64,000 nucleotides of DNA from contig LSAX01000001.1 of the NCBI GenBank assembly GCA_001557505.1, positions 3,224,001 to 3,288,000 on the forward strand. Direction: 5' to 3'. The stretch is from Reticulascus tulasneorum (taxonomy: Eukaryota; Ascomycota; Sordariomycetes; Glomerellales; Reticulascaceae). Both the position numbers and the translations under genes were made by a program. The notes under the pieces were generated by a model. That model saw only the letters and a list, made by a program, of their open reading frames with translations. It was not told where the DNA came from and did not search any database. Shown one piece after another: positions 55,827-64,000 of the stretch; the first letter of the stretch is position 1; every line of letters begins with the position of its first letter.

Positions 55827-58800
55827 CTAACCGCGCCAACGGGGCTTGTTATTATCGCTCTTAGAGGACTCCGAACTGGAGTTCTTACGCATTGCGAATC
55901 GCGCGCCAGCGATAGCCTGAGGACTCTCGCGACCTGCAGCATTCTTTGACCTTGGTTGCGGCAACATACTAACTCGCCGGTTCGATGCAAGGGAGCTAGC
56001 CGGCCGACTAGGGTGATTCTGCTCGTTATTTTCTTGTGGCCGCGGGGGCTGGAGGGAGGCGCGTCGATTGGTGAGTGACGACATCGAGGCCTGCGAAACC
56101 ATACGCGGCTTGGCCAAGCTCTGCTGGGAGTAAGGGCCAGGAGTACCGGGAGAGCCGATGCGATCTCGGAAGGATAGTCGGGACCCGGTAGTCCTAGTAG
56201 GCGTGTCCTCTGGCATGGGAGAAGCGGTCGATGCTCGTGTAAGCGGGCTGCGGAGTGTAGGTAACTTGGATCCTCCAGCTCCGCCCGAAGAAGATGGTGT
56301 GATGTTGGAGATTGATCGCATATTTGAGGGCGTCTTTGCGTAAGGACTGGGAGAAGTGAGGCTGAGGGGTTTGAAGTTATGGCCTGTATCCACATCCTGG
56401 GTGTTGACAGAAGCATTCCACTTTGGACGATGGCCGACCACAGATCCAGGTCGGGGTATCTTATTCGCGGTTGGAGTGGCGATGCCGGAGGTCGATCCCA
56501 GGGTTGATAGACGCGAGGTCATGGGCTTTCGGGGGAGCTGAGAAGTGCCTGTTGGCATGGAAGAATGCCTTCGATTCGCAGGTTGAGGTAGATGGCTGCT
56601 AACGCTGGCTGAGCGATGCTTGGCGAGCTTGCCAGTGGGGGTGCTTGGGTCGAAGCCGAGGCTAGACATGATGACAGAAGACGGCGGAGAGCTTCCTGGG
56701 GTGTCGCGTCCACTGCCAATTGTTGATCGGTCGTTCGACAGCATGCTCGAGATGGAATCTCGCAGCTGCTGTCCACGCTTGTCTGACTGGATCTCCTCGA
56801 GGGCAATATCCATCTCCCTCATTTGGTCCTTGAGTGCCTCCCACTTAGACTCCATCTCAGCATGTACACGCAGGATCTCCCCATTGACAGTGAGCCGATC
56901 CTTGACGCCCTTATCGATGATGGCCAGAACTCGTTCGATGGCAGGGCCATAGTGTGTCTTTTTGGCGTCGTAACTCTCGATTTTCTTGCTCATCATCGGC
57001 GCGTTGGTCAAGTGCAACCCTGCATCGACTCCCTCCTTTAGTCTCAGTAGAGAGCGCTCAACCGATTCGTACATTTTTTGGGCTTGTCGCCCAGCATTGC
57101 GGAACACCAGAACCCATCTATCTTCGCCCAACTCTTTGCGTAGGGACTCGGCGTCCTTCTCTAGCTTCCTGTAACTCGCATCCAAGCCAGAGCGTCTCAT
57201 TTCGAGCTCCTCGCATGCTGTCGGGAATGATCTTTCAGCTCTTGCTTCGAACACAGAAAGTCTCATTGGCAAGAAGTCCAAGGATGCTCGTAGAGGCTGC
57301 ATTCGTGCGAAGAGTGCCAAAAGGCTCGAGTCGTCTTGTGATAGTGCTGGTGTCCCTGGAGAGTTGGGGCTCAGGGGAAAGGCTGGGAGACTAAATCGGT
57401 TCTGCGCGTGAAGCCGGGTCGCTTGAGGCGGGGTCTCTTCAACAATCGTCTCGAGATCATTGATATCTACTCCCTCTCCGCCTGCTACAGCCATCAAAGA
57501 CTTGTGCCGAACCTCCTCCATTTCGAACACCAGTCGACTCAGCTCGTCCATGGCGTTCTGGATATCGCCAAGCACCATGTTCCACAGCTCCTCCCATTCC
57601 ATAGCGATCTCTACCTGCTCTTTAACAGTCTGGAGTGTCGCTCGGATCTTGGTCCATTCGCTTATTATCGATTCCATCTGAGCAACGGCTCTGCGTAGGT
57701 CGTCGGTTGGGACACTCTCGATATCTTCTCGCCGTTGCAATCCCTCAATAGCACCAACATAAACATTAATCAGCTCTTCGAATCTGGTGATGGCATTCTC
57801 AACCTCCTCCAGGCCTTCACGGCCGCCGGCTGCGGCCCATTCCACGTCGTCGTCGCTATCAAGGCCGCCGATAACCTCCGATGCTTTCGAGATCCAGCTC
57901 CTGATCTGTTCTGCAGCATTTATTAGGGCATTCGAGGCAGCTTGAGCTGTCGGAATTGCGGAGACTCTGCTGGAGAGAGATTCGGCATCGGGAAGTTGGA
58001 GCGATGTAAGCTGGGCAAGCTGATTTGCGAATGAGGCGCGAGATAGTGTGTAAATAGAACCGGCTCGCTGGTGGCCCGGAGTGAAGTAGGAGGTGAGATC
58101 GGGGACAAACTCGGCCGGTGCCGGTGTAGGTGGCGGAGAGTCCTTGGGCAGAGGAGGCGGTGGCATCTCCGGAGAAGGGAGCCTAGCGTTTCGTTCTAGG
58201 TGTTCTCGTCTCGTTTCCAGCTGGACTTTGGTGCCATTTCCATTGGTGTGGTCGGGCAGTCGATACTTGTGCGTGTCCATGTCCAAGGGCTCCGAAGTTG
58301 CAATCTCGGGCAAAAGAACGGGTGCAGCCTTGGTGGTGTCGGTAACAGGTGTGGGTTCCGTGTCCCTGGACCTGCCACCAGCCACGGCGGTGACCGCTTC
58401 GACGGGTTCGGAAGCCGATTTGGAGGCGAATGCGGTGTGAACACCCTTCCACGGACGGCCGCGCCGTTCGATTATGGATCTGGACGAGCTAGCCTGATGG
58501 TTCTGGTCGAGGAGCCGCAGTTGGTCTTCGGGGAGGCGACCGACGCGTTCTTGATGTGTGGGTGGCGGCGGCGGAGATTCGGACGACTTCCTGGATATGC
58601 CAAAGCCGAGCGCCTTCAAGCGAGCAGCTAATCCCGGCGATGGTTTGCGCGGGTGCAGAGTGGTGGCGGCGGGAGAAGGCGATGGCGAGGTGGCAGCAAG
58701 TTGCGGTGTTTGTGAAGGTGAATTGTTGTCATTCGACAACGTGGGAGTTTGCGACTTTTTGCTGTCGTTGTAGGCTGTGTTGACTTCAGCCGGGGGTGTG

Positions 58801-59027
58801 AGCTGGAAAAGTTCGCTGGAAACGTCTGCGAAGGTCAGTTGGACGACTGCAGAACCATTTTGGAGGTGGTCGTTGTGGTGGTGGCTGTAGCTGCCCTTCA
58901 AGTTTCCCGCGCCGCTTACGCAGGGGCTGTTGCAGGTGCTGGTGCTGGTGCTGTTGCTGGAGCTTTTGCCTGTGTAGGTGCTGTAGCCAGCAGACCCAGG
59001 GCGACTTGTAGCGACACCTGTTGTCAT
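55827..59027 (-). CDS. KAR9: KAR9-family cortical/karyogamy protein
   Basis: A single exon of 1066 residues. The first 340 are low-complexity (Ser/Thr/Pro-rich). Residues about 340-780 form a helical region that includes LINAAEQIRSWISKASEVIG, EVENAITRFEELINVYVGAI, MEWEELWNMVLGDIQNAMDE and DRWVLVFRNAGRQAQKMYES, which I recognise as the KAR9 domain (PF08580). The C-terminal third is basic and Ser/Pro-rich (NKIPRPGSVV, SKLPTLRSPLTRAS), typical of a microtubule or EB1-binding tail; a strict SxIP occurs only as SAIP in the helical part. In yeast, Kar9 links Bim1-capped astral microtubules to Myo2 to orient the spindle and move the nucleus. No intron is needed. The start at 59027 is the first in-frame ATG of the long open frame. 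Confidence 0.87.
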   Translation of the reverse strand: MTTGVATSRPGSAGYSTYTGKSSSNSTSTSTCNSPCVSGAGNLKGSYSHHHNDHLQNGSAVVQLTFADVSSELFQLTPPAEVNTAYNDSKKSQTPTLSNDNNSPSQTPQLAATSPSPSPAATTLHPRKPSPGLAARLKALGFGISRKSSESPPPPPTHQERVGRLPEDQLRLLDQNHQASSSRSIIERRGRPWKGVHTAFASKSASEPVEAVTAVAGGRSRDTEPTPVTDTTKAAPVLLPEIATSEPLDMDTHKYRLPDHTNGNGTKVQLETRREHLERNARLPSPEMPPPPLPKDSPPPTPAPAEFVPDLTSYFTPGHQRAGSIYTLSRASFANQLAQLTSLQLPDAESLSSRVSAIPTAQAASNALINAAEQIRSWISKASEVIGGLDSDDDVEWAAAGGREGLEEVENAITRFEELINVYVGAIEGLQRREDIESVPTDDLRRAVAQMESIISEWTKIRATLQTVKEQVEIAMEWEELWNMVLGDIQNAMDELSRLVFEMEEVRHKSLMAVAGGEGVDINDLETIVEETPPQATRLHAQNRFSLPAFPLSPNSPGTPALSQDDSSLLALFARMQPLRASLDFLPMRLSVFEARAERSFPTACEELEMRRSGLDASYRKLEKDAESLRKELGEDRWVLVFRNAGRQAQKMYESVERSLLRLKEGVDAGLHLTNAPMMSKKIESYDAKKTHYGPAIERVLAIIDKGVKDRLTVNGEILRVHAEMESKWEALKDQMREMDIALEEIQSDKRGQQLRDSISSMLSNDRSTIGSGRDTPGSSPPSSVIMSSLGFDPSTPTGKLAKHRSASVSSHLPQPANRRHSSMPTGTSQLPRKPMTSRLSTLGSTSGIATPTANKIPRPGSVVGHRPKWNASVNTQDVDTGHNFKPLSLTSPSPYAKTPSNMRSISNITPSSSGGAGGSKLPTLRSPLTRASTASPMPEDTPTRTTGSRLSFRDRIGSPGTPGPYSQQSLAKPRMVSQASMSSLTNRRASLQPPRPQENNEQNHPSRPASSLASNRRVSMLPQPRSKNAAGRESPQAIAGARFAMRKNSSSESSKSDNNKPRWRG

Positions 59028-62000
59028 TTATTAGGTGGATCAGTGAACCCCGCCGCTCCGAACCTGAAGTCGAACGCTGCAGTAAGTGAGCCAGCAAGCC
59101 CCCCTACAACCAATGGTCCCCGTCCCCGTAGGCTGCAGTGCGCTTTTCTGCGCCCCCCCTTGTTGCCCCTTCTTCTGTCACTTTCGCGATTCTTTTGATT
59201 GGGTTGCTGTTGCAGCTGGTGGGCGACGTGAGAAAATTCTTGGATGCCTGCTCGAACTCCTCGACCTCGCAGATGTCCGTGGGGTTCGTTGGATCCTAGG
59301 ATAAGCCCTTTAGCGGACTGCAGGACGGAGGATGCAGTCGCTATTGGAGCAGATGGTTGTGCGCTTGCAGTAGCAGACGCAGAGTGGACAAAAAAAAAAA
59401 GCTCTTTCGTTGGCTGTTGGGGCTGTTCTTGTTCCTGTGCCCTGTGCTTATGCCTGTTAAATGTACCTGTACCTGTTCTCTAGCCCGGATGGAGCAAGTG
59501 CCGGAGAGTTTCAGCACATATGGAGCTCGTGGTCAAGTCGTCGGTTCTTGGCTGCTTCCCTTGCCTCTAGAGCTCTACGTCAAGGTCGGGATTTCGTGGG
59601 TAGGAGTGGATGAGAAGAGTGAGATTGATGGCAGAGCAGCGACAGAGGAGCCACAGAAGAAGAGAAGAAGGGAAAGCTGCGGCCAGCAAGGTGGGATGCG
59701 GACGACGGGTCAAACATTCGTAAACCTCTGGCCGGAGACAACCTTATTAGAGACAATTTTAGTAAGAGGCAGCTTTTGTTGTTGGAGGGGTCACAAGTGG
59801 TCGATGAAACGCCTCTTGTCCGCCTTCACCTCGCTTCATCCTCCCTTTCCATCCATCCATCCATCCACCCTCCCTTTCCTTCCATGCCTCCCACCCGTGA
59901 TTCCCAGACCCGGAGAGCACACCTAACTATGTACGCGGGGATGGCACATCAGCGGCCGAGGCAGGTCTAAAAGCTGGTTCGCAGGCTTACAACACGCCAC
60001 TCAGCCCCTGGGGAGTGGTTTCGTTTGTCTGGTAACCTAGACTCTAGACGAGTGGCACTAGGTCAATCTCTCCCTCCAGCAGTCTAGCTCCTGATTCCGC
60101 TGCTACATTGCATCCTTCCACCGTGTCCGCCCGCATTTTCTGTTTCTCCAGAGCTCCAATCTGATAGGCCCTCGCAAGCCTCGTCCCAGAAACAGTCGGG
60201 TTCATCACGATTCATAGCCTGCCTGCAGTTCCAGAACGGGAGGGGAATACGACATGTTCATGAGTGCTAAAGTTACAGAGTCACACCAATGATACCGGCC
60301 GACGGTACTTGGGCGAACCACGGCCGCGGCTGACAGTCCAGGGCCCCGGGATCGTCTGTGATGTCGTTGCCTATTGAGGGATGGTCTCGAGCCGCGGCCC
60401 TGGCAGAGTGGAAGGGGTTTTCAAGATTAGAGCAACTTCTAGAGGCATCCTTGACCCTGTCAACTGGGAACGACGGATCGCACCCGCAGTGAATGGCAGT
60501 AGCCTTCTTGGGATCAAATGGAGATGTGTTCTGTTGGCTGCATAAAACAGAGGCTGCCTCTTTTATTGCGTGACAAAAGGAGTCTGATATGGATTCATTG
60601 GGTACATGACTGTTCAGGAGAGAATTCACGAGTGGAGTGGTGCTCCTACGAAGTATACCAGGTCCCCTTCTTGCAAGTCATCGGCTTATTGTTGTCCAGT
60701 TGCCTGCTTTTTTGCTGGCCATCCGCAGACAGTACCTCTTTCGTATCTTACCTTAGGTAGGTAGGCATTATAGCTTCCTAGCTGTGCCTTTAACAAATCC
60801 AGGCGTTCATACTGTATCTAGGTAGGTAATTACAGCAAGGACCACCGAAGCAGATTGAAATCCAGCAACCGGTCTTCCGTGTGTATGACAGTCTGTATCT
60901 GTATCCTCTGCGCCTCTGTATATATCACGGATTAGATTAGCCTGCATTGCAAGCCGTGTCTATATGCAAGGGGTAAGCTCTCCTTCACATCATGGCAAGG
61001 ACGGGCTGCATTAGAGGCTTGCATGAAGATGCACAAGGCTGGCCTGTGTCACGGCTTCTTCCTCCCTTTTCTTACGCTGCAGACACCAACATTGATTGTG
61101 CCAGCCCGCTATGAAATATGCACTTCTTTCTCTACTTGCATCGGACAAATCATTCAAATAGCAAGGAACATCTCCTTTCATGACGCTGTGGGATTCCATC
61201 TCAACATCTTTGGAACCAGCGACGCCAGGATCGATCATCGGACAGTTTTGACGCCCCCCCCCCAAGTTACCCGTCACCGCACGGCTCGATTATGTGACAC
61301 CGGACATTTCAGGGCCACCCAGATCGCTGGGAACACCACACGCCCTCAAAATTGTCACAAAGTTAAACCTAACTCGGATCGAGATTAATATCTTTGCGGC
61401 ATATTGAAGGCCGCTTCGGTGGAGACCAGCAAATTACCATCCTTACCTTATGATTGTAGCAGCTGAGGGACATACTGTATGTAGCTGGTTGCAGCATACG
61501 GATAAAGTACGGACAGGGAAGCCGCCTGCAAACTCCTGCCCAGATGAGACCAAGCCCGTCATGTCTATCGCCCTTTGGCGCTTTTTTTGCTTTCTCTTAG
61601 ACTTTGCTCAAATCTTCACAAGCGTTGGTAAGAGAATGCAATGCACATGAGTGGTTTGAACGTCAGTGGCTGGTTGCGGAGCTGCGTGTCAAGCAATAGT
61701 GGGATTCGAGACATCCACACCGTTGCCCGGTCAGTAGACTTTGTAACTGGAAGCTGCTGAAAATATTAGATTTGGACCCCCTGAGCGCATTCCATCATCT
61801 GTCACCGACCACGATGACTTCGGAGGGTAGGAAAAGAGTTTGGACTGAGTGAACACCAAATTAGGCTCTAGCCAATCTCGTTGCTGGGGCCGACGACCTG
61901 TCTCTCCATCGCCTGCTTCACAGCTCTACTGGTAAGCATTGTTGGTGGAAGTATGCTTGGCCAATAAACCCGTGAACCCATCCAGCTTCATCAGTCTCTC

Positions 62001-62658
62001 TCTCTCTCTGTCTGTCTTGACCTCCCTCCTAGGCTCATTTGACATGCTGGTTGCTCCCCCGCACCTCCCACCACTTGTAACTGGTCAGACAATCAAAAGA
62101 GGTTTCGTTTCACGCGTTCCATGCATCCCCCCCACCAGTCGGAACGACGCGACGTCAATCTAATCCTCCCTGCAACCCCATGCGTTGCCCACCCACCCAA
62201 CCGTGCCCCATCCTAGAGACACCGTTGACTGAGTGGCCGTAAGATGAGGGACAGCAGCCCCTGATCTCCCGATACTCACTATCGTCTCAAGGCATTTCTG
62301 CCGCCATCTCGCCGTTGCTGTCCACTCATTTCTGCCCGCTTCTCGTTGGCAATACACGCTCCTTAACGGCCACTGAATACCATCACGATCATTCTGCCAG
62401 TCTCTGGGACCTGCTGCGCAGTCCAAACACCCCCAGCCTAGGATTGCCTCTTACTTCCACGCCACCACGTCCTACCGAGATAGTTAATTAACGGCTGTGC
62501 TGAAAGACATATGGATTGATTCCAGCAACACCAACAACACTGAGACATCAACAAACTAGTGGAAACCCCATTAGGACCACAGACTTAAACTTCTGTGACT
62601 TATTAGCTGCCGATACATATATCAACCCAAGCTCGACTGCTTGCCCTTCGTCGCCAAC
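59028..62658. other. Long intergenic region, promoter of KAR9 and of the last gene
   Basis: About 3.6 kb without a supported gene. It has a CCAT repeat at 59849-59864, TACCTTAGGTAGGTAGG at 60749-60765, TCTAGGTAGGTAAT at 60817-60830, a C run near 61253-61263 and a CT-rich tract near 61996-62018. A 118-codon minus-strand frame at 60273-60629 has no motif. Confidence 0.5.
60749..60830. repeat. TAGGTAGG motif pair
   Basis: Two copies of a TAGGTAGG core 60 bp apart, the first preceded by the palindrome TACCTTAGGTA. Similar cores lie at 2983-2994, 40731-40740, 40957-40964 and 49074-49081, all outside genes. Confidence 0.6.
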
Positions 62659-64000
62659 ATGGCAACGACCAACGAACAACCGCCCACCTTCCGTCACGAA
62701 TCTCCATCACCCGAATCATCACCTACACCAGCTCTCGGAGCCTGTCCCGAACTCTCCCGCTGCTTGTCAACTTCATCTTCCGTATCCCACGGTTCCAGCA
62801 CGGACATGGCCTCGCGAGACTCGCTCGGAAGCAGTTTGGGAAGTGACACATACTCTAGGCAATCGTCTGGTAGCTACGGACGCCCTTCAGACGTCAGCGT
62901 TGCATCTTCACGACAGTCAACCTGCAGCGTTAGTAGTCGCCGCCGTGGATATGTACGACCCCAGGGTACAGACTTCGCTGCGAGTGCAAAGTCCAGAGAG
63001 AGCGTGTTGAGCCTAGGAAGCATCGCCCATTTACAATATTACTTTGCCCGGACCGGCCTCCTGGATGGGAAGGGAGGACAAGTGGCGAGGAAGAGGCAGC
63101 AGAGGGGCACGCTGGACTTGTCGGCTTTGGATACTTCTTGTCTGCGTCCAAAAATTGTCGGGTCGGATGCAGATTCATCATATGCTTCAATGGGGAGCAG
63201 CCCGGAACTCGCAGCCCACAACTTCGGTGTCGGACCGATTGTAGAATCACCAATCGAAGACCCCGATGAGTACTATTCTGACGGATTCGACGAGCCGGAC
63301 CCGAGCATGCTACCCCCAACTGCAAGCACCTACATCCACCGGGAGAAGCCGGTTCCGAGACCGCCGACAATTATAGAGCTCAAATCAGATCTTACCAGCT
63401 CCCTCGAAGCAGCAGCCGAGGCAATGGAGGAAGTGCGTAGCCACAAAAAGGGAGATCCAGGGTTGGCCACAGATGTTTCGGACCAACCGCAAGAGACTTC
63501 TCAGGGCTGGTTTGAAATACAGGGGATGCACATCCTCGATGTTATGACCCTAGCCATCCGGGCTGCGAAGGTCTATTACACAGCACACGAGCAGCCAGAA
63601 AGGCTTGATGCCATAAAACCCGAGAGGGAGTTGCGGACGGAATTGTTTTCTGTCATGGAGAGCCTGAAGCAAATGGCCACACGAAGATTCGCGGGAGGCA
63701 TGCGGGATGAGGAAATCCGCACTATGGATGCCTGGGTCCAAGGTCTGTTCAAAATGCTGAAACAGGAGGAAGATATGGATGCCGCACAGCAAGCTGAAAG
63801 AGCTAGTTGGGCCTGGCTGGGCGGTGACTGGACCGGTAGAGAGGTTGAAAGGGAACTGGCTTTTCTAGCCTCGCTAGATAGCGATGCGGAGCCTCTTCCC
63901 GAATTCACGAAAGCTGAAGGGGCAGCCAGCCTCCCTACGCCGTTCTTGGCCAGCATGCAGAATGGACTTCGACTCATCAAGCTCCACAACGCAGCAGTCA
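62659..64000 (+). CDS. Unrecognised Ser-rich protein with helical region (3' partial)
   Basis: From ATG 62659 (MATTNEQPPTFRHESPSP) the frame is open to the end of the window, 447 codons with no stop, so the gene is truncated on the right. The first 115 residues are Ser-rich low complexity (SSSVSHGSSTDMASRDSLGS). Then comes SVLSLGSIAHLQYYFARTGLL, and after an acidic stretch (EDPDEYYSDGFDEPD) a helical part with SDLTSSLEAAAEAMEEVR, GMHILDVMTLAIRAAKVYYT, MESLKQMATRRFAGGMRDEE and WVQGLFKMLKQEEDMDAAQQ. I do not recognise the family. The layout, a disordered Ser-rich head and a helical body, is common among conserved fungal proteins of unknown function and some signalling scaffolds. No signal peptide or membrane segment. 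Confidence 0.75.
   Translation, partial: MATTNEQPPTFRHESPSPESSPTPALGACPELSRCLSTSSSVSHGSSTDMASRDSLGSSLGSDTYSRQSSGSYGRPSDVSVASSRQSTCSVSSRRRGYVRPQGTDFAASAKSRESVLSLGSIAHLQYYFARTGLLDGKGGQVARKRQQRGTLDLSALDTSCLRPKIVGSDADSSYASMGSSPELAAHNFGVGPIVESPIEDPDEYYSDGFDEPDPSMLPPTASTYIHREKPVPRPPTIIELKSDLTSSLEAAAEAMEEVRSHKKGDPGLATDVSDQPQETSQGWFEIQGMHILDVMTLAIRAAKVYYTAHEQPERLDAIKPERELRTELFSVMESLKQMATRRFAGGMRDEEIRTMDAWVQGLFKMLKQEEDMDAAQQAERASWAWLGGDWTGREVERELAFLASLDSDAEPLPEFTKAEGAASLPTPFLASMQNGLRLIKLHNAAV

Noticed and set aside
55661..56416. 251-codon minus-strand frame overlapping the KAR9 gene
   Set aside because: It lies within the KAR9 coding region in another frame and shows no domain; KAR9 explains the stretch.
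60273..60629. 118-codon minus-strand frame in the large intergenic region
   Set aside because: Composition is unremarkable and no family or splice model supports it.
1..64000. tRNA, rRNA, CRISPR arrays or transposon ends
   Set aside because: No cloverleaf with a TTCRANNC arm, no ribosomal RNA sequence, no spaced direct repeats and no transposase, reverse transcriptase or long terminal repeats were seen by eye; a dedicated scan could still find a small RNA.

Overview
The window is nuclear DNA of a filamentous ascomycete (Pezizomycotina). The evidence is short 44-95 nt introns with GTRNGT-like donors and CTRAC branch sites, compact gene spacing, and a gene set typical of such fungi: an NrtA/CrnA nitrate transporter, Ser/Thr-rich GPI proteins, a patatin-NB-ARC-TPR NLR, a vezatin-type peroxisomal myosin-binding protein, KAR9 and SEC9. 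The class cannot be fixed from the sequence alone. I rebuilt the genes by joining open frames at splice sites that restore the reading frame and the family motif. I saw no tRNA, rRNA, CRISPR array or intact transposon.

0-8.9 kb: the 3' part of a PTC7-like PP2C phosphatase, a Ser/Thr-rich GPI-anchored wall protein, a METTL18/HPM1-type histidine methyltransferase, then a solitary Baeyer-Villiger-type flavin monooxygenase. 10.2-13.9 kb: a five-exon NLR of 1165 residues (patatin lipase, NB-ARC, TPR), the most immunity-like gene here. 14.3-26.7 kb: housekeeping genes: SDHAF3/ACN9, the DEAH helicase DHR2, the t-SNARE SEC9, a GTPBP1/2-like GTPase, EMC6 and the vezatin-domain protein.

27.4-36.1 kb: a replication and chromosome block with PCNA, pyridoxal kinase, dUTPase, a CENP-K-like kinetochore protein and a triple-KH RNA-binding protein. 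37.0-38.8 kb: an ABM-like dimeric alpha/beta-barrel protein and a small secreted cysteine-containing protein with an acidic tail. 38.8-43.4 kb is gene-poor, with one unrecognised coding-like frame near 41 kb. 43.4-47.3 kb: a nitrate transporter with GATA-factor sites upstream, then a second Ser/Thr-rich GPI protein. 49.4-59.0 kb: a 1729-residue RecQ helicase (SGS1/BLM/QDE-3 type) convergent with KAR9. The window ends inside an unrecognised Ser-rich protein.

Links between genes: PCNA, dUTPase, the CENP-K-like gene and RecQ each carry ACGCG/ACGCGT (MBF-type) elements upstream, which fits shared G1/S expression but is unproven. The NLR and the monooxygenase look like accessory genes set in a conserved housekeeping background. 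Structural curiosities are an 11-nt micro-exon in pyridoxal kinase, a GC-AG intron before an 18-nt last exon in PCNA, and an in-frame presequence-like extension on dUTPase.
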